From Herbaspirillum aquaticum (GTDB taxonomy: Bacteria; Pseudomonadota; Gammaproteobacteria; Burkholderiales; Burkholderiaceae_D), in NCBI RefSeq assembly GCF_002213425.1, contig NZ_NJGV01000028.1, positions 23,100 to 87,099 on the forward strand: 64,000 bases of DNA, read 5' to 3'. The position numbers and the translations under genes are program-made. Positions 14,815-23,230 of the stretch are shown here, piece by piece. The notes under the pieces were generated by a model. That model worked only from the letters and a program-made list of their open reading frames with translations. It ran no database searches and had not been told where the DNA came from. The number at the start of each line of letters is the position of its first letter. Position 1 is the stretch's first letter.

Positions 14815-17511
14815 TCAATCGGCCAGGGCCTTGCTGATGACTTCGGCCACATCGCGCGAGAGTTTGGGGGTAGCCGCAACCTGTTGCAGGGCCAGGCGCA
14901 TCTTTTCCTGCAGCGCCGGGGTGTACTTGCGCCAGCGGTCCAGGCTGCGCGCCAGGCGCGCTGCCACTTGCGGGTTGCTGGCGTTCAAGGCGATCACCTG
15001 CTCGGCCCAGAAGGCATAGCCATTGCCGTCCAGTGCATGGAAGGCCGAGGGGTTGCCGTTGCAGAAGCTGAAGATCAGGCTGCGGGCGCGATTGGGGTTC
15101 TTCAGCGTGAAGGCCGGATGCTCGGTCAGGGTACGCACGGTGTTCACATCGGCATTGCGGGCCGTGGCTTGCAGGGTGAACCACTTGTCGATGACCAGGG
15201 CTTCCTGTTCGAACTCGGCATAGAAGCGCTGCAGCGCTTCGCTCTTGCCGGGGGCAGCGCTGTTCAACACCGCCGACAGAGCAGCCAGGCGGTCGGTCAT
15301 GTTGTTGGCGTCCTGGTCCTGCTGCTGGGCCAGGGCCATGGCTTCTTCATCATCGAGCTCGGCCAGGTAGGACAGGGCCACGTTCTTCAAGGCACGGTGG
15401 CCGGCCGATGCGGCGTCGGGGCTGTAGGCGCCCGGGGTCTGGTGGGCGCGATACACCGCCAGCAGATCATCGCGCAGTTCGCGCGCCAGCGAGCGGCGCA
15501 GGAACTGGCGCGCCACATGGATGGCGTGCGGGTCGATGACTTCCATCTGTTCGGCGATCATGGTTTCCGACGGCAGGGTCAGCACCAGTTCGCGGAAGGC
15601 CGGGTCCAGCGACTCGTCCTTGAGGGTGGCACGCAGGGCTTCAGCCAGGGCGCCATCGTGCTCGATGTTGTTGAGCACGGTGTCGACCGCCACCACATGG
15701 CCGGACTGGCGCGCGGCCTGCACGGCCACCGTCAGGTTCAGCAGGCGGCGCGTGGCCAAGCGCTGGCCGGCTTCCCAGCGGTTGAAGGCATCGCTGTCGT
15801 GGGCCATCAGGAAGGCCAGTTCGGCATCGCTGTAGTCGTACTGCAGGACCACCGGGGCGGAGAAACCGCGCAGCAGCGAGGGTACCGGTTTTGCATCGAC
15901 ATTGGTGAAGGTGAAGCTCTGCTTGGCCTTGGTCAGTTCCAGCACGCGGGTGGTGGCACCGGCTTTCTTCTCGCCTTGCAGGGTCAGCGCCAGGTCACGA
16001 CCCTGCGCATCCAGGAGGCCCACGGCCACGGGAATGTGGAAGGGCTGTTTCTTCTTCTGGCCGGGCGTGGCCGGGCAGCTTTGTTCCAGCGTCAGGGTCA
16101 GGGTCTTGCGCTTGGCATCGTAGTCGACTGCGGCTTGTACCAGCGGGGTGCCGGCCTGGCTGTACCAGCGTTCGAACTGCGACAGGTCGCGGCCGTTGGC
16201 GTCGGCCATGGCGGCGCGGAAATCGTCGCAGGTCACGGCCTGGCCATCGTGGCGCTTGAAGTACAGGTCCATGCCCTTGCGGAAGCCATCGCGGCCCAGC
16301 AGGGTCTGGTACATGCGCACGACCTCAGCGCCCTTTTCATAGACGGTGACGGTGTAGAAATTGTTGATTTCCACGAAGGAGTCAGGACGCACCGGGTGTG
16401 CCATCGGACCGGCATCTTCCGGGAACTGGGCCTGGCGCAGCACGCGCACGTCATCGATGCGCTTGACGGCACGGCCGCTGTCGCTGCCGATCATGTCGGC
16501 CGAGAATTCCTGGTCGCGGAAAACGGTCAGGCCTTCCTTCAGCGACAGCTGGAACCAGTCGCGGCAGGTGACGCGGTTGCCGGTCCAGTTGTGGAAATAC
16601 TCGTGGCCGACCACCGCTTCGATGTTGGCGAAGTCGACATCGGTGGCGATGCGCGGATTGGCCAGCACGTACTTGGTGTTGAAGATGTTCAAGCCCTTGT
16701 TTTCCATGGCGCCCATGTTGAAGTCGCCCACCGCCACGATCATGAAGCGGTCCAGGTCGAGATCCAGGCCGAAGCGCTCCACGTCCCAGGTGATGCTGTT
16801 CTTGAGCGACTCCATGGCGTGCTGGGTCTTGTCGAGGTTGCCCTCTTCCACCCACACCTGCAGCAGCGCATCGCGGCCCGAGTGCAGGCGCACGGTTTCT
16901 TCCTGGCAGACCAGCTGGCCGGCCACCAGGGCGAACAGGTAAGAGGGCTTCTTGAACGGATCCTCCCACTTGGCGTAGTGGCGGCCATCGGGCAGGTCGC
17001 CCTCCTCGATCAGGTTGCCGTTGGACAGCAGCACCGGATAGCGGGCCTTGTCAGCGCGCAGCATGACGGTGAATTTGGCCATCACGTCCGGGCGGTCCGG
17101 GAAGTAGGTGATCTTGCGGAAGCCTTCGGCTTCGCACTGGGTGAAGAAATTGCCGTTGGACACGTACAGGCCCATGAGCGAGGTATTGCGGTCCGGATGG
17201 ACCAGGGTCTCGATCTCAAGGGTTACCTTGGCCGGGGCGGCGGGGATGGTCAGCACGCCGCCGCCGATGCGGAAATCGCCCTTGGCCTGCGAGAGCGTCT
17301 TGCCGTTCAGGCGCAGGGCCACCAGTTCCAGCTCTTCGCCGAAGAGCACCAGGTCGCGGCCGCGGGCGGCGGGGTTGCGGGTCAGGGTGATGCGGGTGGC
17401 CACACGGGTATCAGCGGGATCGAGGTCGAAACCCATCTCGACGGTGTCAGCCAGGTAATTGGGAGCGGCGTAGTCTTTACGGTAGATCGTCTGGGGCGTA
17501 TCGGTGCGCAT
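14815..17511 (-). CDS. pepN: Aminopeptidase N (M1 family)
   Basis: 898 residues, close to the enterobacterial PepN length. It removes N-terminal residues from peptides in the cytoplasm during protein turnover. The GAMEN exopeptidase motif is at 267-271, the zinc site HEYFH at 303-307, and the second zinc ligand Glu follows in SLKEGLTVFRDQEF. The C-terminal half is the helical solenoid typical of the PepN subgroup. The start at 17511 (MRTDTPQTIYRKDY) matches the family; the frame stays open 25 codons upstream but those residues are not conserved in character. A 12-bp tandem repeat lies in the leader. It is probably co-transcribed with fbp. Confidence 0.96.
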   Translation of the reverse strand: MRTDTPQTIYRKDYAAPNYLADTVEMGFDLDPADTRVATRITLTRNPAARGRDLVLFGEELELVALRLNGKTLSQAKGDFRIGGGVLTIPAAPAKVTLEIETLVHPDRNTSLMGLYVSNGNFFTQCEAEGFRKITYFPDRPDVMAKFTVMLRADKARYPVLLSNGNLIEEGDLPDGRHYAKWEDPFKKPSYLFALVAGQLVCQEETVRLHSGRDALLQVWVEEGNLDKTQHAMESLKNSITWDVERFGLDLDLDRFMIVAVGDFNMGAMENKGLNIFNTKYVLANPRIATDVDFANIEAVVGHEYFHNWTGNRVTCRDWFQLSLKEGLTVFRDQEFSADMIGSDSGRAVKRIDDVRVLRQAQFPEDAGPMAHPVRPDSFVEINNFYTVTVYEKGAEVVRMYQTLLGRDGFRKGMDLYFKRHDGQAVTCDDFRAAMADANGRDLSQFERWYSQAGTPLVQAAVDYDAKRKTLTLTLEQSCPATPGQKKKQPFHIPVAVGLLDAQGRDLALTLQGEKKAGATTRVLELTKAKQSFTFTNVDAKPVPSLLRGFSAPVVLQYDYSDAELAFLMAHDSDAFNRWEAGQRLATRRLLNLTVAVQAARQSGHVVAVDTVLNNIEHDGALAEALRATLKDESLDPAFRELVLTLPSETMIAEQMEVIDPHAIHVARQFLRRSLARELRDDLLAVYRAHQTPGAYSPDAASAGHRALKNVALSYLAELDDEEAMALAQQQDQDANNMTDRLAALSAVLNSAAPGKSEALQRFYAEFEQEALVIDKWFTLQATARNADVNTVRTLTEHPAFTLKNPNRARSLIFSFCNGNPSAFHALDGNGYAFWAEQVIALNASNPQVAARLARSLDRWRKYTPALQEKMRLALQQVAATPKLSRDVAEVISKALAD

Positions 17512-17547
17512 GGAGGCCTGTCCGGGAAGGGAAATGGAGGTCAGAAA

Positions 17548-17571
17548 GTGAAGGCTAAGGTGAAGGCTAAG
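17548..17571. repeat. Two perfect 12-bp tandem copies in the pepN leader
   Basis: gtgaaggctaag occurs twice in direct succession, 37-60 bases upstream of the pepN start. No function is evident. Confidence 0.9.
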
Positions 17572-17937
17572 ACAGCAGGAAGCCAATTCAGGTGCAGCAA
17601 AAACCCGATTTTACCAATCATCCCGCACTGCGCGAATGGAATCGGCCGGATTTGCCGCGCTCTTCTCCGTCCAGCCCTGTTGGCGGGAAGCATGTTTCAT
17701 ATCGGCTCCTGGCCAGTACAATGGCGGAACCGGCACTTGCCCCGGATTGGGGCGAAGCAGGCAGGCGCAGCAAGGTTTCCCGTCGATCGCTTTCCACGCG
17801 GGATCAAAATGACCGCGCGCAGGGTCTCACGAGGCCCGGCTTCCTGCCTTTTGCTTCATATCGCCGCGCAGGCGCCCTTCCCATGGCATCCCAGCCTTTT
17901 GCCCGGTGCCCGGCCTTTTTTCTGATGGAGTTCGTTC
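17572..17937. other. Divergent intergenic region, pepN / DUF4136 lipoprotein
   Basis: It carries the leader and promoter of both genes. On the plus strand a TACAAT box at 17717-17722 has a weak TTTCAT 16 bases upstream; it could start the lipoprotein mRNA with a leader of about 210 nt. No small gene with a ribosome site was seen. Confidence 0.35.
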
Positions 17938-18594
17938 ATGAAACGCTGGCTTTATCCTCTTCTTGCAGCGGCCAGCCTGCTGCTGTCCGGCTGCGCCTCG
18001 GTGATCGAGAGCAACGTCACGTCCTTCCACGCCTGGTCGCCCGATTACAACCAGCGCGCCTATGCCTTCGCCCCCGCCAAGGAGCAGGAAAACGACCTGC
18101 AATACCAGAACTATGCCGGGCTGATCCGGCAGGAGCTGCAATTCCTGGGTTTCACGGAGGCGCGTGACCTGAAGGCGGCGCAATTGCAGGTCAGTTTCAG
18201 CTACGGGATGAATACCGAGCAGGTCGTGGTCAGCCGGCCGGCCTACGATCCCTACTTCTACGGCCCGGGCTGGGGACGCTTCGGTCCCTTCGGGCCACGT
18301 CCGTTCGGCTTCTATGGACCCTACGGTCCGTTCTATGACCCCTTCTGGGATGGCGGGCCGATGCAGACCACGAGCTATCCGGTCTTCCTGCGCCGCCTGC
18401 AGATCGGCATCAGCCAGGCCGGCGACGGCAAGAAGCTCTTCGACGTGGTGGTGGACAGCGAAGGCCAGCGTGCCGGATTGACGGCCGCCATGCCGGCCAT
18501 GGTACGCGCGGCCTTCGAGGAGTTCCCCGGCCCCAGCGGGGTGACGCGCCACATCCGCATCAAGGTCGACAAGAACGGCCAGCCGGAGAACTGA
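17938..18594 (+). CDS. DUF4136 domain lipoprotein
   Basis: 218 residues. A lipoprotein signal ends in LLLSGC with the modified cysteine at residue 20. The DUF4136 domain follows (NVTSFHAW, RAYAFAPAKEQENDLQYQNYAGLIRQELQFLGF, AQLQVSFSYGMNT). A glycine/proline/aromatic-rich insert of about 40 residues (FYGPGWGRFGPFGPRPFGFYGPYGPFYDPFW) sits in the middle and is probably flexible. Family function is unknown; members are envelope lipoproteins. GGAG lies 8 bases before the ATG. It converges with the EamA gene, leaving a 6-base gap. Confidence 0.88.
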   Translation: MKRWLYPLLAAASLLLSGCASVIESNVTSFHAWSPDYNQRAYAFAPAKEQENDLQYQNYAGLIRQELQFLGFTEARDLKAAQLQVSFSYGMNTEQVVVSRPAYDPYFYGPGWGRFGPFGPRPFGFYGPYGPFYDPFWDGGPMQTTSYPVFLRRLQIGISQAGDGKKLFDVVVDSEGQRAGLTAAMPAMVRAAFEEFPGPSGVTRHIRIKVDKNGQPEN

Positions 18595-18600
18595 TCGTCC

Positions 18601-19536
18601 TCAGCCGTGCGGCGCCCGGCCCAGGCGCTTGCCCAGGCCCCAGATGCTCAGCAGCAGCAGTGCCCCGCCCAGCCATTGGGTGGCGCCCAGGGTCTGGCCC
18701 AGCAGCAGGGCTGCCAGCAGGACGGCGGTGAGCGGCTCGATCAGGGTGGCGACCGTCAGGGCCGTGGGCGTCAGGCGCGCGGCGCCCCAGCTGAACACCA
18801 GCAGCGCCAGCGCTGCCGTGACCACGCCCAGGTACAGGTACCAGGCCTGCGGCGGCAAGCCGCTGGGCCAGTGCAGCGGCCGCGCCAGGCTGGCCAGGCC
18901 CATCACCAGGGCGGCCACCACGGTCAGGCAGGTGGCTGATGGGCCGGCCCCCAGGGCCGTCGAGAGTCGCCCGCTGATCATGGTGAATCCGGTATAGAGC
19001 AAGGCCGAAGCGACCGAGCAGGCCAGTCCGATGAGCAGGTCCAGCTGGCCCGATGCTGCACCGCCGTTCGTCTCGTGCCGCGCCACGATCAGCACGGTGC
19101 CGCCCAGCGCGGCGGTGAGCACCGCCGCCAGGGTCCAGTCCAGCTTCTCCTGTCCGCGCAGCAGCGCGATCACGGTGGAAAACACCGGCGGCAGGCACAG
19201 GGCGATCAGCGTGGGAATGGCCGCACCGATGCGCTCGATCCCGAGGAACCAGAACAGCACGTAGCCCGCCATGGTGGTCCCCGCCAGCACCACGGGCAGC
19301 AGCAGCGCACGCAGGGTCGGCAAGTGGATGCGCGTGCCGAACACCAGGCACAGGAACACGGCACCGACCGCAAAGCGCCAGAAGGAAATGTCACCCGGGG
19401 CGAAGCCGTATTGCGCAATCAGGATATTGACCACCAGGGCGCCGGTCCCCCACAGGAAGCCGGCGCTGCAGGCGGCAATCAGGGCCACGCCCGAATAATG
19501 GGGCGCAGCCAGCGAAGGCGTTCTGGAGCCGGACAC
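18601..19536 (-). CDS. EamA-family drug/metabolite transporter
   Basis: About 311 residues with ten predicted membrane helices in two EamA repeats; the first opens with LIAACSAGFLWGTGALVVN and the second with ALLYTGFTMISGRLS. The typical end-of-repeat glutamate motif appears as LIEPLTAVLLAALLLGQ. The GTG at 19536 is preferred because AAGGAG sits 5 bases upstream; a TTG at 19551 would include that site in the coding frame. Substrate unknown. It follows a branched-chain-type binding protein on the same strand by about 110 bases. Confidence 0.85.
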   Translation of the reverse strand: MSGSRTPSLAAPHYSGVALIAACSAGFLWGTGALVVNILIAQYGFAPGDISFWRFAVGAVFLCLVFGTRIHLPTLRALLLPVVLAGTTMAGYVLFWFLGIERIGAAIPTLIALCLPPVFSTVIALLRGQEKLDWTLAAVLTAALGGTVLIVARHETNGGAASGQLDLLIGLACSVASALLYTGFTMISGRLSTALGAGPSATCLTVVAALVMGLASLARPLHWPSGLPPQAWYLYLGVVTAALALLVFSWGAARLTPTALTVATLIEPLTAVLLAALLLGQTLGATQWLGGALLLLSIWGLGKRLGRAPHG

Positions 19537-19647
19537 GGCATCTCCTTGCAATGGGGTGGGGGTGGGTGTGGTGTCCCGGCCGGTGCCGGGCGCAGCGCCA
19601 CAGTGTAGCCCATCCCCCTGCCGCTCTGCTGGCGCGGCACCGTCGGC

Positions 19648-20808
19648 TCAATTGATGAAGCGTCCGCCGCTGCCGATGGCGGTCAGGTCGACGAAATCCG
19701 AACCACTATGATCGTTGCGGCTGAAGTGCAGGCTGAAGCCGCCGCCGTCGTAGTTGGCCGGGGTGATGCTCTCCAGCGCCCGGATCAGGCCGGCGCGGGT
19801 AAGCTGCGGGCCGGCACGGCGCAAGCCCTCGACCAGCACGCGCGCGGCGATGTAGCCCTCCAGCCCGACGAAGTTCCAGCCGGCGCCGCCCTGGCGTTCG
19901 ACCGCTTTCTGGTATTCGTAGACGATGGGCAGCCTGGCCTTGTTGGGAAAGGGCACCACCTGGGTAATCTCGGTGCCGACCCCGCCCTGCTTCAGGCGCG
20001 CCGCCAGGGAGTGGCTGCCCACGAAAGAATAGTGCGAAAAACCGCCCAGGTAGCCCGCCGCCCGCATGCGCAGGATGAGCGCGGCCGCCGGTTGATAGGA
20101 CACTGCCTGGATCACCACATCCGGGCGCAGCTGCATGAACTGTTCGGCAGCGGCGTCCACGGCATCGGTATTGCGCGCGATGGGCAGGCTCCCCACCACG
20201 GTCAGGCCGTAGACGGCCGCGCGCTGGCGCAGGTTCTCCAGCAGCGCCCGGCCCAGTTCGTCGTCCTGGTAGAACACCGCCACCCGCAGCCGTCCCGTGC
20301 CTTGCAGCTGGCGCAGCAGGAAATCGGTTTCCTGCTCATAGCTGGCGCGCACGTGGAAGATCAGGCGGTTGAAGGGTTCCCGCAGGGCGGAAGCCCCTGT
20401 GTGCGGGGCAATCAGTGGAATACCGGCTTCGCGGATGGCCGGCAGCGCCGCCAGCACCGTAGGCGTGCCGGAAAAGCCGAACAGCGCAAAGACCTTGTCG
20501 CGCCAGATCAGTTGCTGGGCATTGGCGAGGGTGCGTTCGGGTTCGTAGCGGTCGTCCAGGCTCAGCAGCCGCACGCGGCGGCCGTGCACGCCGCCACGGG
20601 CATTGACCTGGGCAAAATAGGTGCGCGCACCTTCCTGGAAATCACGCCCGACCTCGGCGGCCGGGCCGGTCAAGGGCGCGGACTGGCCCAGTACGATCTC
20701 CTTCGCGGTGACCCCATTCTCGGCTGCCAGCGCCACCTGCAGGCAACACGCCAGCCCCCATGCCAGGCGGCCGCACCAGACGGCGACCGCGTGCCAGCTC
20801 CTTCCCAT
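19648..20808 (-). CDS. ABC-type branched-chain amino-acid-like substrate-binding protein
   Basis: 386 residues with a signal peptide (LAWGLACCLQVALAAENG) and a Peripla_BP_6 fold: IVLGQSAPLTGPAAEVGRDFQEGARTYF at the start, GVHGRRVRLLSLDDRYEPERTLANAQQLI, FGFSGTPTVLAALPAIREAGIPLIAPHTGA in lobe one, and RVAVFYQDDELGR at the hinge. Such proteins deliver leucine-type or aromatic ligands to LIV permeases, but no permease or ATPase genes are nearby, so it may be an orphan. AGGAAG precedes the ATG. Confidence 0.88.
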   Translation of the reverse strand: MGRSWHAVAVWCGRLAWGLACCLQVALAAENGVTAKEIVLGQSAPLTGPAAEVGRDFQEGARTYFAQVNARGGVHGRRVRLLSLDDRYEPERTLANAQQLIWRDKVFALFGFSGTPTVLAALPAIREAGIPLIAPHTGASALREPFNRLIFHVRASYEQETDFLLRQLQGTGRLRVAVFYQDDELGRALLENLRQRAAVYGLTVVGSLPIARNTDAVDAAAEQFMQLRPDVVIQAVSYQPAAALILRMRAAGYLGGFSHYSFVGSHSLAARLKQGGVGTEITQVVPFPNKARLPIVYEYQKAVERQGGAGWNFVGLEGYIAARVLVEGLRRAGPQLTRAGLIRALESITPANYDGGGFSLHFSRNDHSGSDFVDLTAIGSGGRFIN

Positions 20809-20988
20809 CTTCCTCTCCCGCCAAAAAAGTTCTCCCTGGAAGCCCGGGTGTGAAGGAAATCACACCAAGGCCCGAAGGCAGCATTTGACGATCAAGACGA
20901 AGAAAATTGCGTTATCCACGCATAGTCTTGGGTAAACCCCGATAACTTGCGAGATTCATACCGAAGTATTTCGATATCCGGCCAAAAA

Positions 20989-21159
20989 CTAGGAGAAGTA
21001 GGCTTCGCTGGCGAAGGTAATGACCACGATCATGAGCACCGCGCAGATCAGCACCGCCAACAGCCGCCCGAACTTGGGCGAGCCGTCGGCGCCGGCCGCC
21101 TGCTCGGGGGGATGGCCCATGGGATTGTCGAGGCCGGGGTCGCGCGGGGGCTGGTCCAT
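20989..21159 (-). CDS. Small single-pass membrane protein, 56 aa
   Basis: An ATG at 21159 is preceded by AGGAGG, 7 bases away and the strongest ribosome site in this part of the window, and opens a 56-codon frame. The first 30 residues are polar and Pro/Gly-rich (MDQPPRDPGLDNPMGHPPEQ). They are followed by GRLLAVLICAVLMIVVITFA, one clear membrane helix, and a short AYFS tail. The N-terminus probably lies in the cytoplasm. No family is recognised. It sits 45 bases downstream of the quinone oxidoreductase on the same strand and may be co-expressed with it. Confidence 0.7.
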   Translation of the reverse strand: MDQPPRDPGLDNPMGHPPEQAAGADGSPKFGRLLAVLICAVLMIVVITFASEAYFS

Positions 21160-21203
21160 GAGAATTCCTCCTGTGGCAGGGTCATGAGGCGATCACGCGG
21201 CCA

Positions 21204-22178
21204 TCACGGGATCAGGATGGTCGAACCGGTGGTCTTGCGGCCTTCCAGGTCGGCGTGGGCCTGGCCGACATCCTTCAAGGCGTAGCGCTGGTTGATCTCG
21301 ATGCTGATCTTGCCGCTCTGGACCATGTCGAACAGGTCGCCGGCGGTAGCATCGAGTTCGGGACGGGTGGCGATGTAGTTGCCCAGCGAGGGGCGGGTCA
21401 GGAAGAGCGAGCCGCGCGAGGCCAGTTCGGACACGCCGAACGGCGCCACCGGACCGGAGGCATTGCCGAAACTGACCATCATCCCGCGCGGGCGCAGGCA
21501 GTCCAGGGAGCCGGTGAAGGTGTCCTTGCCGATGGCGTCATAGACCACCGGCACCCCTTTGCCGCCGGTGATTTCCTTGACGCGTTCGACGAAGTTTTCG
21601 GTGGTGTAGTTGATGACGTGGGCCGCGCCATGCTGCTTGGCCAGGGCCGCCTTTTCGTCGCTGCTGACGGTGCCGATCAGGTTCACGCCCAGGGCGCGCG
21701 CCCACTGGCAGGCGATCAGGCCGATGCCGCCGGCCGCCGCATGGAACAGGATGGTCTCGCCGGGCTGCACGGCGTAGGTCTGGCGCAGCAGGTATTGCAC
21801 GGTCATGCCCTGCAGCATCATGGCCGCGGCGGTGTCGAAACTGATGGCGTCCGGCAGCTTGACCAGGATGTCGGCCGGCATCACGCGTGCTTCGGCATAA
21901 GCGCCATTGGGACGGCCGGCATAGGCCACGCGGTCGCCGACCTGGAAACCGGCCACGCCCGCACCAACGGCTTCGATGGTGCCGGCGGCCTCCTGGCCCA
22001 GGCCGGCCGGCAGCGGCTGCGGATAGAGACCGGAGCGGAAATAGCAATCGATGAAGTTCAGGCCGACGGCTGCGTGGCGGATGCGGACTTCACCGGGACC
22101 CGGCTCGCCCACTTCCACGTCCACGTATTCCATGACTTCGGGGCCGCCGGTCTTGCTCATGCGGATTGCTTTTGCCAT
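21204..22178 (-). CDS. qor: NADPH:quinone oxidoreductase, zinc-free MDR superfamily
   Basis: 324 residues, the usual Qor length. It reduces quinones with NADPH, often as one-electron carriers, in the cytoplasm. Marks are the GroES-like N-domain (VGLNFIDCYFRSGLYPQPLPAGLGQEAAG, without the structural zinc cysteines) and the Rossmann motif AAAGGIGLIACQWAR. A signature strand near 234-250 (DCLRPRGMMVSFGNASG) is also present. The start at 22178 has AAGGAGACCCAG in front; ten more codons are open upstream. The 56-aa membrane protein follows in the same direction. Confidence 0.92.
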   Translation of the reverse strand: MAKAIRMSKTGGPEVMEYVDVEVGEPGPGEVRIRHAAVGLNFIDCYFRSGLYPQPLPAGLGQEAAGTIEAVGAGVAGFQVGDRVAYAGRPNGAYAEARVMPADILVKLPDAISFDTAAAMMLQGMTVQYLLRQTYAVQPGETILFHAAAGGIGLIACQWARALGVNLIGTVSSDEKAALAKQHGAAHVINYTTENFVERVKEITGGKGVPVVYDAIGKDTFTGSLDCLRPRGMMVSFGNASGPVAPFGVSELASRGSLFLTRPSLGNYIATRPELDATAGDLFDMVQSGKISIEINQRYALKDVGQAHADLEGRKTTGSTILIP

Positions 22179-22247
22179 CTGGGTCTCCTTGTATCGGGTG
22201 GATTTCAAGCCTGGATATTCATATGTCGAGGGGCAGTATAGAACGCC

Positions 22248-23168
22248 TCAGCGCTTCTTGCGCGACAGCAGCCACATGCCCGCCAGCACCAGGGCGGTGC
22301 CGGCCAGCTGGATGCCGGTAATCGGTTCATCCAGCAGCACGGCCCCCATGAAGAGCGTCGAGACCGGCCCCACCAGCCCAGCCTGGGCGGCCGTGGGAGC
22401 GCCGATGCGAGCTACTGCCACCATGGTCAGGAACACCGGCAGCACCGTGCAGAACACCGCATTGAACAGTGAAAGCTGGTACACCGGGGCCACCTGCGTG
22501 ACCAGGTCGGCGGGCGCTCGCAATATGAAGAACTGGATCAGGCAGGCCACGCTGGACACGCACATGGCATAGGCCACCAGCCGCACGGCACCGACCCGGC
22601 GCACCAGCTCGCCGGAAGAGATCAGGTAGATCGAATAGCTCAGGGCCGATCCCAGCACCAGGGCGCTGCCGAGGATGACGTTGCTGCCGCCGGTATGGAG
22701 GTCATGCTGGAGCACCAGCACGGTGCCGAAATAGGACACCAGCAGCGCCGCCCATTCGATCCAGCCGACCTTGCGCTTGAAGAAGAAAAAGGCGATCAGC
22801 ATCACGAAGGAAGGCGTGAGGAACAGGATCAATCGTTCCAGCCCGGCCGAGATGTATTGCAGCCCGAGGAAATCGAGGAAGCTCGACAGGTAATAACCCA
22901 TCAACCCCAGCACCACGATGCGCAGCACGTCGGCGCGCGCCAGCGGCGGCTGGGTGCGCGCCTTCCAGAGCGCCACGGCGGCGAACATGGGGAAGGAAAA
23001 CAGCATGCGCAGCGTGATCACCATGACGGCATCGACCTGGTAGCGATACATCAGCTTGGCCACGATGGCCTTGGCGGAAAAGAAGATGGCGCCGATGATG
23101 GCGAGCAGCAGCCCGCCCAGGAAGGCCTGGCGCGGGGTGGAATGAACGGGGGTGGGGGCGGCAGTCAT
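22248..23168 (-). CDS. EamA-family transporter
   Basis: 306 residues with about ten membrane helices in two EamA repeats (FLGGLLLAIIGAIFFSAKAIVAKLMYR at the start, VLGSALSYSIYLISSGELVRR opening the second). It ends AGMWLLSRKKR, a basic cytoplasmic tail. Substrate unknown. The ATG at 23168 follows a TACAAT box at a distance of only 7 bases, so the mRNA is probably leaderless. This context shares AATCGCGGCCATGA with the DUF3297 start. An upstream start at 23198 would precede the -10. Confidence 0.85.
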   Translation of the reverse strand: MTAAPTPVHSTPRQAFLGGLLLAIIGAIFFSAKAIVAKLMYRYQVDAVMVITLRMLFSFPMFAAVALWKARTQPPLARADVLRIVVLGLMGYYLSSFLDFLGLQYISAGLERLILFLTPSFVMLIAFFFFKRKVGWIEWAALLVSYFGTVLVLQHDLHTGGSNVILGSALVLGSALSYSIYLISSGELVRRVGAVRLVAYAMCVSSVACLIQFFILRAPADLVTQVAPVYQLSLFNAVFCTVLPVFLTMVAVARIGAPTAAQAGLVGPVSTLFMGAVLLDEPITGIQLAGTALVLAGMWLLSRKKR

Positions 23169-23175
23169 GGCCGCG

Positions 23176-23181
23176 ATTGTA
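23176..23181 (-). promoter_or_regulatory. -10 box 7 bases before the EamA start
   Basis: TACAAT on the minus strand, followed by CGCGGCC and then the ATG. The -35 region (CGGCGC at 17 bases) is poor. The geometry matches the DUF3297 promoter. Confidence 0.4.
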
Positions 23182-23230
23182 AACCCTGGGCTGCGCACGC
23201 GCCGCGCGGGCGGGCGGGCGCAGCGCAGCG

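Noticed and set aside
14884..17925. 1013-residue open frame on the plus strand opposite pepN
   Set aside because: Same reason: shadow of a high-GC coding gene with no domain and no ribosome site.
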